A stretch of DNA of 64,000 bases from positions 1 to 64,000 of the forward strand of contig NZ_JAUYTS010000039.1 in the NCBI RefSeq assembly GCF_030695085.1, read 5' to 3'. Source of the DNA: Falsiroseomonas sp. GTDB taxonomy: Bacteria > Pseudomonadota > Alphaproteobacteria > Acetobacterales > Acetobacteraceae. The notes below the pieces were generated by a model that was not told the origin of the DNA, did no database searches, and saw nothing but the letters and a program-made list of their open reading frames with translations. This document shows, piece by piece, positions 7,992 through 16,607 of the stretch; the stretch's first letter is position 1; the number at the start of each line of letters is the position of its first letter. Both the position numbers and the translations under genes were made by a program.

Positions 7992-10354
7992 CAGGCAGTC
8001 TCCTTCCCGGCACGCAGCGCGTTCAGGATGACGATAATGGAACTGCTGGCCATCACCAGCGCCGCGATCAGCGGCGTGACGAAGCCCAGCACCGCGGCCG
8101 GAACCGCGACCACATTATAGGCCAGGCTGAAGCTGATGTTCTGCAGCGCCAGCTTCTGCGCCCGCCGCGCCACCGTGATGGCGTAGGGCATCGCCGCCAG
8201 TCCATTGCCACGCAGCACGATGTCGGAGGCAGCCTGGGCGATGTCGGTACCGTTGGCCGGGCTTGCCGAGACATGCGCCATGGCGAGTGCGGCCGCATCG
8301 TTGATGCCGTCGCCGATCATCAGCGGCCTGGCCCCCGCGGCCCGGAGTGTACTGATCCGCGCCGCCTTGTCGGCCGGCGTCGCCCGCGCCTGCCAGGGGC
8401 CGATGCCCGTGGCGAGAGCCGCTTCCTCGACGGCAGAAATGGCGTCGCCGGACAGCAGTTCCGTCTCCAGCCCAAGGGCCTGCAGCGCCGCGACCACCTC
8501 CGCCGCATCCGCACGCAGGCGATCGCTGAAACGGAAGATAAGCGGGGCTTCACCCGGCTGGCGGAGATACAGGCTCATGCCGGAATCGGATGTCTCCGTC
8601 ACGCCGCAGAAAGCGGCGTTGCCGAGCAGCAAATCGCCGCGCTGCAGGCCGAAACCCGGGACTTCGATGACCGAATCCAGCGCGGGCGCATCTGGGCAGG
8701 CACGGACCAACGCCTGGGAGAGCGGGTGCCGGCTGGCCCGCGCCAGCGAAGCCGCGAGCCGCAGTGCATCGGGCGGCACCGCTTCATCCGGCAACAACTC
8801 CGGATGCCCTTCCGAGAGCGTGCCGGTCTTGTCGAGTACGGCGTGGTCTGCACTCGCCAGCCGCTCCAGCGCGGTGGGGGATGCCACCAGGACCCCGCGG
8901 CGGAACAGCGCGCCCACTGCGGCAACCTGCACGGCGGGCACCGCGATCGCCAAGCCACAGGGGCAGGTCACGATCAGCGCAGCCACCGCGGGAACCAGCG
9001 CCTCCTGCCACGTGACGCCGACGCCGAACCACCAGCCAAGAAAGGTCGCCGCTGCGATGACATGCACAACGGGGACATAGACACGCGCCGCGCGGTCGGC
9101 GATGGAGACGAAGCGCCCGCGCCCCTGTTCCGCGCGCTCCAGCAGGCGGCCCAGCGCGGCCAGGGAGCCGTCGCGCACCGCCGCGGTCACCCGCATCTGG
9201 AAGCCCGGCCCCATGTTCACCGACCCGGCCGCCAACGCCTGCCCGGCCGCAACTTCGCGGGGCACCGATTCGCCGGTGGTCGCGCCGAGGTCCAGCACCA
9301 CATCCTGCGCCGCCACGCCATCCAACCGCAGCCGGTCGCCGGAGGCGATCAGCACCATATCGCCTGCCCGGATGCTCTCGGCCGGCACGGCGCGAGTCGT
9401 GCCATCGGCGCAGATCAGCGCAACCGAGCCGTCCTGCAGGGCCAGCAATTCCGCCACCGCCTGGCGCGCCCGGCGCCGCATGCCGCGGTCCAGCACGCGG
9501 CCGGCCAGCAGCAGGGCCAGCAGCAGGGTTGCGCTGTCGAACCAGGTATAGGGGCCGTTGCGGAAAACCTCGCTCAGGCTCATCACCGTGGTGGCGATGA
9601 CGCCGAGCGAGACCGCGAGGTCCATATTCGCCCGCCCCGCTCGCAAGGCCTGCCAGGCGGATTTGTAGAAGGGCATGCCGCCGACCAGTACCGTCGGCAG
9701 GCCGATCAGTGCCGCGAGCCAATGCATCAGCGCGCGCGTCTGCTCACCCATGTCCCCGCCAGCCCAGACGGCGACGGAAACCAGCATCACATTCATGGAG
9801 CCGAAGGCTGCGATGCCCAGTGCGCGCAGCAGCGCCTGGCCCTCGGCATCTTCCGTGGCGCGCAGGCAGGCGGGGGACCATGGCGCGACGCGAAAGCCGA
9901 GCCTGGCCACCAGCGCCGCCAGTTCACGCGCGCGATCCGCCCCGCCCCGCCAGCCGATGGTCAGTCTGCGGGCCGAAAGGCTGGCGCGGGCGCGTAGCAC
10001 ATCAGGTTCCGCCGCCAGCGCCTGCTCGACCAGCCAGACGCAGGCGCCGCAGGTCAGCCCGCTGACCATCAACTCCAGCCGATGCGTGCCATCCGCCTCC
10101 GCCGTCGCAAGCGTGGCGGCGTCGAAGCTGGGCGGCGCCTCGGGCGGCCGCAGGGTGCCGGCCGCGGTTTCCTGCCGGCGATAGAAAGCATCCAGACCCA
10201 ACCCGCGCACCAGCGCATGGGCGCCGCTGCAGCCGGCACAGCAGAAGGCGCCCTGCCCCGGGGCCAGCGCCGTGCCGCAATGGGCGCAGGCACCTCGGGA
10301 CAGATTGATCTGCTCGGGCAGGAAACGGTCCTTCTGCGCCGGCGCGATGGTCAT
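7991..10354 (-). CDS. ccoI: Copper-translocating P1B-type ATPase CcoI (FixI)
   Basis: A 787-residue membrane ATPase that exports copper for cbb3 oxidase maturation. The N-terminus has a cysteine-rich segment (ACAHCGT, FCCAGC), then a heavy-metal-associated domain with GLTCGACVW. The membrane metal site is CPC in VTCPCGLAIAVPAV near residue 463. The catalytic DKTGT lies near residue 503 and the hinge GDGINDAAALA near residue 680. The frame is open further upstream, but the ATG at 10354 overlaps the ccoH stop (ATGA), which fixes the start. The layout and context identify the CcoI rather than the general CopA branch. Confidence 0.95.
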   Translation of the reverse strand: MTIAPAQKDRFLPEQINLSRGACAHCGTALAPGQGAFCCAGCSGAHALVRGLGLDAFYRRQETAAGTLRPPEAPPSFDAATLATAEADGTHRLELMVSGLTCGACVWLVEQALAAEPDVLRARASLSARRLTIGWRGGADRARELAALVARLGFRVAPWSPACLRATEDAEGQALLRALGIAAFGSMNVMLVSVAVWAGGDMGEQTRALMHWLAALIGLPTVLVGGMPFYKSAWQALRAGRANMDLAVSLGVIATTVMSLSEVFRNGPYTWFDSATLLLALLLAGRVLDRGMRRRARQAVAELLALQDGSVALICADGTTRAVPAESIRAGDMVLIASGDRLRLDGVAAQDVVLDLGATTGESVPREVAAGQALAAGSVNMGPGFQMRVTAAVRDGSLAALGRLLERAEQGRGRFVSIADRAARVYVPVVHVIAAATFLGWWFGVGVTWQEALVPAVAALIVTCPCGLAIAVPAVQVAAVGALFRRGVLVASPTALERLASADHAVLDKTGTLSEGHPELLPDEAVPPDALRLAASLARASRHPLSQALVRACPDAPALDSVIEVPGFGLQRGDLLLGNAAFCGVTETSDSGMSLYLRQPGEAPLIFRFSDRLRADAAEVVAALQALGLETELLSGDAISAVEEAALATGIGPWQARATPADKAARISTLRAAGARPLMIGDGINDAAALAMAHVSASPANGTDIAQAASDIVLRGNGLAAMPYAITVARRAQKLALQNISFSLAYNVVAVPAAVLGFVTPLIAALVMASSSIIVILNALRAGKETA

Positions 10355-10827
10355 GACACGATCAGTCGCTGGCGAATCTCGAAGACGTCGCCGCCCGCAC
10401 CGCGCAGCAGAAGCCGGGCCTCCCATTGGCCGAGCTGAGGCGGGACGGCCGGGGATTCGAACCTGCCCGCGCCGGTCTGCCGGAAGGCGAGCGGCACCTG
10501 CGTGCCATCCAGCGGCCGCTGCAGATATCCCTCCATCCCGCCGGAGACAGGTCGGCCATCACGATCCACGACGGAGACGGAGACCACCCCGGCCTGAAAC
10601 GTCACCCGCGCCTGCCAGCCCAGCGCTTCCTGCCGCGCCGCTTCCTGGATCACCTGATTATAGGTGCGGCCACGGTCGAAGGCTCTGCCAGTGGTCAGGC
10701 CCGTGAAGGACGACAGCGCGGCATAGACCAGCCCGCCATTCACAACGACAACCAGCAGCATGCCGCCGACGAAGACCCAGGGGATCCAGCGGCTGCGGCG
10801 CGGGTCGAACTGCATTGAGTCATTCAT
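10351..10827 (-). CDS. ccoH: CcoH/FixH family cbb3 oxidase assembly protein
   Basis: A 158-residue protein with a single N-terminal membrane helix (WIPWVFVGGMLLVVVVNGGLVYAAL) and a periplasmic beta-rich domain containing GRTYNQVIQEAARQEALGW, the usual FixH signature (YN, then A-Q-LGW). FixH/CcoH associates with CcoP and the oxidase during assembly. It overlaps ccoG by four bases at its start (ATGA) and ccoI by four at its end, so three successive genes are translationally coupled. Confidence 0.92.
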   Translation of the reverse strand: MNDSMQFDPRRSRWIPWVFVGGMLLVVVVNGGLVYAALSSFTGLTTGRAFDRGRTYNQVIQEAARQEALGWQARVTFQAGVVSVSVVDRDGRPVSGGMEGYLQRPLDGTQVPLAFRQTGAGRFESPAVPPQLGQWEARLLLRGAGGDVFEIRQRLIVS

Positions 10828-12326
10828 GGCTTTGGTCCCAGGAAGACACTGTGGGCGGCAGCGGCGACGCGGCCCTCCGCGTCATGCAGCCGGAAGGTGA
10901 CGTCCATCGTCTCGCGGGGCTGAGACCCTTCGGGCCGGGTCACCAGGACGCGCCATTGCGTGATGCCATCCGGCCGCGTGGTCACCGCGAAGCGGTTGCC
11001 ACCCATCGGCTGGCCTTCCTGCACCTGCATCCGCAAATCCTGCGGCGCCACGATCTCGAGCACCAGGGTCGTGACCTCGCGCCCCTTATTGGCGATCTTC
11101 AGGGTATAGGCGTTGCGGATGGAGCCGTCGGACAGCGTGACGAACAGCGGCGCGCGGTCCCGCAGCACGGAAAGGGTCACGGTCTCCCGCAGCAGGAAGG
11201 CGCCGAGCATCACCGCCGCAACAGCGCCCAGCAGCGCGGCATAGAGGATGGTGCGGGGCCGGATGAAGCGCGGCACGCTTCGTGCCGCCATGCCGCCGGC
11301 CCGACGCGGCGGACCCGGCGGGATGGGCTTGGCCGCCGCGGTCGAGGCCGCGAGATTCGCCAGCGTCTCGAAGGCGACCAGGCCCTTGGGCCGCTCCAGC
11401 CGAGTCATGATGTCGTCGCACGCATCGATGCAGAGGCCGCAGCCGATGCATTCCAACTGCTGGCCATCGCGGATGTCGATGCCGGTGGGGCAGACATTGA
11501 CGCAGGCGCGGCAGTCGACGCAGTCGCCGACGCCCTCCTCCTTCGACTTCCCGCGCGGTTCGCCACGCCAGTCGCGATAGGTCACGACCAGCGAATTCTC
11601 ATCCAGCATCGCGGCCTGGAAGCGCGGCCAGGGGCACATATAGGTGCAGACCTGTTCACGTGCCCAACCGGCCAGCAGATAGGTCGTGCCGGAGAAAAGG
11701 GCGAAGAAGAAATACACCTCCAGCGAGGCGCGGCCGGTCAGCACTTCCCACGTCACGGTCGGCGCGTCGTTGAAATACATGATCCAGGCGCCACCGGTGG
11801 CGGCCGCGATGAACAGCCAGGCCGCGTGCGTCAGCAGCTTCTTGCGGAACTTCGCCAGCGACCAGGGCGCCTTATCCAGGCGCATGCGCTCGTTCCGGTC
11901 CCCCTGGATCAGACGCTCGACCCACATGAACAGGTCGGTCCAGACCGTCTGAGGACAGGCGAACCCGCACCAGACCCGGCCGAACAGGCTGGTCGCAACG
12001 AACAGCCCGATCGCGGCGAGCACCAGCAGGCCGGTGAGGAAATAAACTTCCTGCGGCCAGATCTCGATGAAGAAGAAGAACAGGCGGCCATTGGCGATAT
12101 CGACCAGCACCGCCTGGTCCGCGGCACCAGGGCCGCGGTCCCAGCGGAGCCAAGGCACGATGTAGTAGGCCGCGAGGCACAGCGCGAGCACCACCCACTT
12201 CACCCGCCGCACCGGTCCCGCCACCGCCTTCGGGTAGACCTTCTGGTGATCGGCATAGAGCGGCTGCGCGGTGGGCGATGGGGTACCCGTGGGACGCAGA
12301 CGGTCTTTTGGCTGGATGGTGCTCAT
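10824..12326 (-). CDS. ccoG: Cytochrome c oxidase accessory protein CcoG (FixG/RdxA)
   Basis: A 500-residue polyferredoxin-like membrane protein. It has about five hydrophobic helices, the NapH-like motifs WCGFACPQTVW and CTYMCPWPRFQ, and two [4Fe-4S] sites in CVDCRACVNVCPTGIDI and CIGCGLCIDACDDIM. The C-terminal third is an immunoglobulin-like periplasmic domain typical of CcoG. The family reduces Cu(II) to Cu(I) for the oxidase. It starts 24 bases after ccoP and is coupled to ccoH by an ATGA overlap. Confidence 0.95.
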   Translation of the reverse strand: MSTIQPKDRLRPTGTPSPTAQPLYADHQKVYPKAVAGPVRRVKWVVLALCLAAYYIVPWLRWDRGPGAADQAVLVDIANGRLFFFFIEIWPQEVYFLTGLLVLAAIGLFVATSLFGRVWCGFACPQTVWTDLFMWVERLIQGDRNERMRLDKAPWSLAKFRKKLLTHAAWLFIAAATGGAWIMYFNDAPTVTWEVLTGRASLEVYFFFALFSGTTYLLAGWAREQVCTYMCPWPRFQAAMLDENSLVVTYRDWRGEPRGKSKEEGVGDCVDCRACVNVCPTGIDIRDGQQLECIGCGLCIDACDDIMTRLERPKGLVAFETLANLAASTAAAKPIPPGPPRRAGGMAARSVPRFIRPRTILYAALLGAVAAVMLGAFLLRETVTLSVLRDRAPLFVTLSDGSIRNAYTLKIANKGREVTTLVLEIVAPQDLRMQVQEGQPMGGNRFAVTTRPDGITQWRVLVTRPEGSQPRETMDVTFRLHDAEGRVAAAAHSVFLGPKP

Positions 12327-12350
12327 GGTGCGGCCCTCGGGCTTCTCCCT

Positions 12351-13223
12351 CTAGTTCTCGCCGCCGCCCAACGCGTGGACGTAGACGGTCAGCATGTTGA
12401 CGATCGCAGGATCAAGGCGCGGACCCCAGGCGGGCATTACGCCGGCACGGCTGTAGGCAATGCTGTGCACGATCGAGGCCTTGTCGCCCCCATACAGCCA
12501 GATGCGATCAGAAAGGCGCGGGGCACCGACATCGCGATTCCCTTCGCCTCGCTCGCCATGGCAGGCGGCGCAGTTCTCGGCATACAGCTCTGCCCCGCGC
12601 TCGGCTGCGGCGGCATTTGTTGACGCGCCGGTTAGGGACAGCACGAACTCCGCCGTGTCGCGTACCTGCGGCAGCGTCAGCACGCCATCGGCCAGGAAGC
12701 GCGGCATCATGCTGACGCGTTCCTCATCGCTTTCCCCGGCCCGGACACCATGTGCGATCGTGGTCCAGATCGCTTCATGATTGCCGCCCCAGATCCAGTC
12801 GTCATCGGCGAGTGACGGAAATCCGCCCGGGGCACCCTGGCCTGCCGCGCCGTGGCAGCCGGCGCAGTTGTTGGCGAAGGCAATACGGCCGCCGGCAATG
12901 GCAAAGCCGCGCAATTCAGGATCCTCGGCGATCTGCTGCGGCGTCGCCTCACGGATACGCGCCATCATCGGCTCCATTCGCGCCTGCGCGTTGCGGACAT
13001 CGCCCACCACCGCTTCGCGAGCGATCCAGCCAGTCAGTCCGGTAGCGCCCTGGAACGGGAAGGCCGGGTAGACAACAACATAGACCGCCGCAAATGCGAT
13101 GCAGGCATAGAAGGTATAGAGCCACCACTTCGGCAGCGGCGTGTTCAGCTCTCGCACACCGTCCCACTCATGGCCGGTGGTCTCCGTGCCGGTGACGCTG
13201 TCCTTCTCGATCTTGGTAGGCAT
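12351..13223 (-). CDS. ccoP: Cbb3-type cytochrome c oxidase subunit III, dihaem CcoP
   Basis: A 290-residue membrane-anchored dihaem cytochrome c. It has an N-terminal segment (KWWLYTFYACIAFAAVYVVVYP), then two CxxCH haem sites: CAGCH at residues 120-124 and CAACH at 218-222. Axial methionine candidates lie in SMMPRF and GVMPAWG. It delivers electrons to CcoO/CcoN. The start at 13223 has AGGAG upstream, which overlaps the ccoQ stop region; the open frame further upstream is the ccoQ antisense-phase and is not used. Confidence 0.96.
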   Translation of the reverse strand: MPTKIEKDSVTGTETTGHEWDGVRELNTPLPKWWLYTFYACIAFAAVYVVVYPAFPFQGATGLTGWIAREAVVGDVRNAQARMEPMMARIREATPQQIAEDPELRGFAIAGGRIAFANNCAGCHGAAGQGAPGGFPSLADDDWIWGGNHEAIWTTIAHGVRAGESDEERVSMMPRFLADGVLTLPQVRDTAEFVLSLTGASTNAAAAERGAELYAENCAACHGERGEGNRDVGAPRLSDRIWLYGGDKASIVHSIAYSRAGVMPAWGPRLDPAIVNMLTVYVHALGGGEN

Positions 13224-13236
13224 GCGACGGGACTCC

Positions 13237-13404
13237 TCAGTGCCGGCGATCGGAGACGTCTTCACGGAAGGGAATGTTCCCGTCCTGCTCAAGCTCGCGC
13301 TTCCGCGAAGGCGCCAGGGTGCGCAGCAGGATTCCGATGAAGAGAACGAAGAACCAGACCACCCAGAGGGTGGAGAACAGGGGCTGCAGGGCAACGAGAT
13401 CCAT
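13237..13404 (-). CDS. ccoQ: Cbb3-type cytochrome oxidase small subunit CcoQ (FixQ)
   Basis: A 55-residue protein between ccoO and ccoP. It has one membrane helix (STLWVVWFFVLFIGILL) and a charged tail with LAPSRKRELEQDGNIPF, the standard CcoQ pattern (helix, then Arg/Lys-rich, then IPF). CcoQ stabilises CcoP binding to the core. The ATG at 13404 comes 13 bases after ccoO; the TGA is immediately followed by GGAG, which serves as the ccoP ribosome site. Confidence 0.93.
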   Translation of the reverse strand: MDLVALQPLFSTLWVVWFFVLFIGILLRTLAPSRKRELEQDGNIPFREDVSDRRH

Positions 13405-13417
13405 GACCGTGGCTCCT

Positions 13418-14146
13418 CTACTGCTGGCGGACTTGCTCGGGCGTCACGTCGCTGAAGCGAACGAGCGTGCCGAGCATCTGCAGATAGGCAACCAGCGCAT
13501 CCATCTCCGTCACCACGGCGGCGTTGCCGTCGAACACGCCCTGGCGGGCGCGCGGATAACGAGCGCTGAAGTCGGTGCCGTCCATGTCAGGCCTCGCCTG
13601 TGCGATCAGGTCGGCCCGCGCATTGGCGATCATCTCCGCCGTATAGGGCACGCCCAGCGCGGCCTGCGCCCGCAGATGATGGGCGACGTCGCCGATGTTC
13701 AGCGGCCGGTCGAGGAAGGCGTAGGGCGGCATGATGCTCTCCGGCACCACCGCGCGCGGATCGCGCAGATGCGCCGCGTGCCAGTCATCCGAATAGCGCC
13801 CGCCGACGCGGGCCAGGTCCGGCCCGGTGCGCTTGGAACCCCACTGGAATGGGCGGTCGTACATGCTTTCCGCCGCCAGGGAGTAGTGCCCGTAGCGCTC
13901 CAACTCGTCGCGGAACGGGCGTATCATCTGGCTGTGGCAGAGGTAACAGCCCTCGCGCACATAGATGTTGCGTCCCGCAAGTTCGAGCGGCGTGTAGGGG
14001 CGCACCCCCTCGACCCGCTCGATCGTACTTTCCACCGTGAACAGCGGCACTATCTGCGCAAGGCCGCCGATCGAGACCGTGATGAGCGTCAGCACGCCCA
14101 TCAGGAGCAGGTTCTTCTCGATGATCGCGTGACTGAACCAACGCAT
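13418..14146 (-). CDS. ccoO: Cbb3-type cytochrome c oxidase subunit II, monohaem CcoO
   Basis: A 242-residue protein with an N-terminal membrane anchor ([24 protein letters not shown]) and one haem-c site CYLCH at residues 67-71, followed by [18 protein letters not shown]. The [24 protein letters not shown] segment is highly typical of CcoO. The start has AAGGA nine bases upstream. It follows ccoN by 12 bases and precedes ccoQ, the canonical order. Confidence 0.96.
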   Translation of the reverse strand: MRWFSHAIIEKNLLLMGVLTLITVSIGGLAQIVPLFTVESTIERVEGVRPYTPLELAGRNIYVREGCYLCHSQMIRPFRDELERYGHYSLAAESMYDRPFQWGSKRTGPDLARVGGRYSDDWHAAHLRDPRAVVPESIMPPYAFLDRPLNIGDVAHHLRAQAALGVPYTAEMIANARADLIAQARPDMDGTDFSARYPRARQGVFDGNAAVVTEMDALVAYLQMLGTLVRFSDVTPEQVRQQ

Positions 14147-14158
14147 GACAGGGCGTCC

Positions 14159-15664
14159 TTATTCGGCAGGTGCGGGAACGGGTGCGGCGCGAGCGGCCTG
14201 CGCTGGTGACGGGGCCTCCTCGGCCAACTCGTCGCTCGTCACCGTCTTCCAAAGGTTGAAGACCATGATCAATGCGCCGGCCAGGTACATCACGCCGCCC
14301 AGCATGCGGATGACGTAGTAGGGGTGCATGGCCGCCACGCTCTCGATGAAGGCGTATTGCAGGAAGCCAAGCTCGTCATAGGCGCGCCACATCAGGCCCT
14401 GCAGGATGCCGGAGACCCACATTGCAGTGATGTAGAGAACAATGCCCAGCGTCGCGATCCAGAAGTGCCAGGACACCAGCTTCTGGCTATACAGCGCCTT
14501 CTTGTTCCAGAGCTTCGGGAACAGCCAGTAAAGCGCGCCGAAGGTGATAAAGCCGACCCAGCCCATGGCACCGGAATGCACATGGCCGATGGTCCAGTCG
14601 GTGTAGTGCGACAGGGCGTTCACCGCCTTGATCGACATCACCGGCCCTTCGAAGGTGGACATGCCGTAGAAGCCGACCGCGGTAACCGAGAAACGCAGGC
14701 CGGGATCGGTGCGAAGCTTGTCCCATGCGCCGGACAGCGTCATCAGCCCGTTGATCATGCCGCCCCTTGACGGCATCCAGAGCATGACGGAGAACACCAT
14801 GCCGAGCGTCTGCGCCCAGTCCGGCAGCGCGGTGTAGTGCAGGTGGTGCGGGCCGGCCCAGATGTAGAGGAAGATCAGCGACCAGAAATGCACGATGGAC
14901 AGGCGGTAGGAATAGACCGGCCGATCCGCCTGCTTCGGGATGAAGTAGTACATCATCCCCAGGAAGCCCGCGGTCAGGAAGAAGCCCACGGCATTGTGGC
15001 CGTACCACCACTGGATCATCGCATCCTGCACGCCAGCCGCCAGGCCGTAGCTCTTGCCATGGCCGAAGGTGATCGGCAGCGCCAAGTTGTTGACGATATG
15101 CAGCATGGCGACGGTGATGATGAAGGCCAGGTAGAACCAGTTGGCCACATAGATGTGGGGCTCTTCCCGCTTCACGATCGTGCCGCCGAAAGCGACTAGG
15201 TAGTGCACCCAGACCACGGTCAGCCAGAGGTCAACGAACCACTCCGGCTCGGCATACTCCTTGCCCTGGGTCACCCCGAAGACGTAGCCGATGGCGGCCG
15301 CGACGATGAAGAATTGGTAACCCCAGAACAGGAACCAGGCCATCGGCTCGCCGCCGAACAGGCGGGCGCGGCAGGTTCGCTGCACCACGTAAAGGCTGGT
15401 GCAGATCAGCGCATTGCCACCGAAGGCAAAGATCACGGCGGAGGTGTGAACCGGCCGGAGCCGGCCGAAAGTCGTCCATTCGAGATCGAGGTTGAGCAGT
15501 GGCCAGGCCAGCTGCGATGCGATGATGACGCCCATCAGGAAGCCGACCACGCCCCAAAACATGGTCGCGATCGCAAAAGCCCTGATCGGTGCCTCGACAT
15601 AGGCCTCGGGCCGCGAAACCGCAGCCGGGGCGGCTAGGTTGGCGGCGTAGCCTGCTGCAGCCAT
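14159..15664 (-). CDS. ccoN: Cbb3-type cytochrome c oxidase subunit I CcoN
   Basis: A 501-residue catalytic subunit with about 12 hydrophobic helices. It carries the low-spin haem region [16 protein letters not shown], the [18 protein letters not shown] segment with the active-site histidine and tyrosine, the copper-ligand pair in [14 protein letters not shown], and the high-spin haem region [17 protein letters not shown]. It reduces O2 at low concentration and pumps protons. The ATG at 15664 follows AGGAGGGAG; a GTG at 15685 would lie on top of that site and is less likely. It is the first gene of the ccoNOQPGHIS operon and sits about 90 bases downstream of a perfect FNR-type box. Confidence 0.97.
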   Translation of the reverse strand: MAAAGYAANLAAPAAVSRPEAYVEAPIRAFAIATMFWGVVGFLMGVIIASQLAWPLLNLDLEWTTFGRLRPVHTSAVIFAFGGNALICTSLYVVQRTCRARLFGGEPMAWFLFWGYQFFIVAAAIGYVFGVTQGKEYAEPEWFVDLWLTVVWVHYLVAFGGTIVKREEPHIYVANWFYLAFIITVAMLHIVNNLALPITFGHGKSYGLAAGVQDAMIQWWYGHNAVGFFLTAGFLGMMYYFIPKQADRPVYSYRLSIVHFWSLIFLYIWAGPHHLHYTALPDWAQTLGMVFSVMLWMPSRGGMINGLMTLSGAWDKLRTDPGLRFSVTAVGFYGMSTFEGPVMSIKAVNALSHYTDWTIGHVHSGAMGWVGFITFGALYWLFPKLWNKKALYSQKLVSWHFWIATLGIVLYITAMWVSGILQGLMWRAYDELGFLQYAFIESVAAMHPYYVIRMLGGVMYLAGALIMVFNLWKTVTSDELAEEAPSPAQAARAAPVPAPAE

Positions 15665-15747
15665 GGCAAAACTCTCCCTCCTCACACCGGGGTCGCAAAC
15701 GGGGCGGTGTGGCGGGCGCAGATGACCTCCGATTGATGTCGCCGTCC

Positions 15748-15761
15748 TTGATGCGGATCAA
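15748..15761. promoter_or_regulatory. FNR/FixK-type box upstream of ccoN
   Basis: TTGATGCGGATCAA matches the FNR/Anr/FixK consensus TTGAT-N4-ATCAA at all ten fixed bases. Its centre is about 90 bases upstream of the ccoN ATG. A class II site (centre at -41.5) would put the transcription start near 15713, leaving a leader of about 50 bases. Because the site is palindromic it could also act on the divergent DUF2189 gene, whose start is about 73 bases away. This predicts oxygen-responsive control of the whole cco operon. Confidence 0.85.
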
Positions 15762-15827
15762 TTGTCCGACAGGGCCGCGGCCGTAATCTCCGGCCGGGAT
15801 CAACGCCAGGAATCCAGGGCAATCCGC

Positions 15828-16607
15828 ATGCAGGACGCCGCCGAACCGATGGCCATTCAGCCCTCGCCCTCAATCCGGGAGGTGCCGCCGGACCGACCCT
15901 GGGCCTGGATCGCTGCCGGATGGCAGGACCTGATGGCAATGCCCCAGGTCGGCTTCTTCTATGGCGGCGCCCTGGTCGTGGCCGGCTGGTTGCTGAGCGC
16001 CATCCTGCTCAAAGCCGGAGTCGCCTGGGCGGTTCTGCCCGCCACCGCCGGCTTTTTCCTGGTCGCTCCGCTTCTGGGTGCCGGCCTTTATGAAGCCAGC
16101 CGGCGGCGTGAGCGTGGCGAGCCCGTGAGCTTCCTGCTTTGCCTGCAGGGCTTCCGCCGCAACGGGCCGCAACTGGCGTTGATGGGTGTGGTGCTGTTGC
16201 TGCTGCACCTGTTCTGGATTCGGACGGCCGGGCTGCTGTTTGCCGTGTTTTTCGGCCTTGGCTTCTCGCCCGCCATCGAGACGCTGCCTGTGGCGATGCT
16301 GCGGTCCGACATGCTGCTGCCCTTCCTGGTGATCGGAACCGGGCTGGGGTTTGCACTGGCCGTGGTCGCCTTCGCGATTTCCGTCATCTCCATCCCGATG
16401 ATGGTGGACCGCGACATCTCGGTCATCGAGGCCATCCTGACCTCGATCCGGGCCACGATGCTGAACTGGCAGGCCATGGCGCTCTGGGCGGGGCTGATCG
16501 TGGTATTCACCGCGATGGCACTGGTGCCCTTTTTCCTGGGACTTGCTCTCGTGCTGCCACTGATCGGTCACGCGACCTGGCATGCCTATCGGGATCTGCT
16601 GCGCTGA
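15828..16607 (+). CDS. DUF2189 family integral membrane protein
   Basis: A protein of about 259 residues with six hydrophobic segments, beginning with a cytosolic N-terminus that contains DRPWAWIAAGWQDLMAMPQVGFFYGG, the DUF2189 signature. The ATG at 15828 is a guess; another at 15849 and an upstream one at 15762, which overlaps the FNR box, are possible. No biochemical role is established for the family. Members often sit beside cbb3 oxidase genes, and here it diverges from ccoN across the FNR box, so co-regulation by oxygen is plausible. Its stop directly abuts the stop of the convergent RTX gene. Confidence 0.82.
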   Translation: MQDAAEPMAIQPSPSIREVPPDRPWAWIAAGWQDLMAMPQVGFFYGGALVVAGWLLSAILLKAGVAWAVLPATAGFFLVAPLLGAGLYEASRRRERGEPVSFLLCLQGFRRNGPQLALMGVVLLLLHLFWIRTAGLLFAVFFGLGFSPAIETLPVAMLRSDMLLPFLVIGTGLGFALAVVAFAISVISIPMMVDRDISVIEAILTSIRATMLNWQAMALWAGLIVVFTAMALVPFFLGLALVLPLIGHATWHAYRDLLR

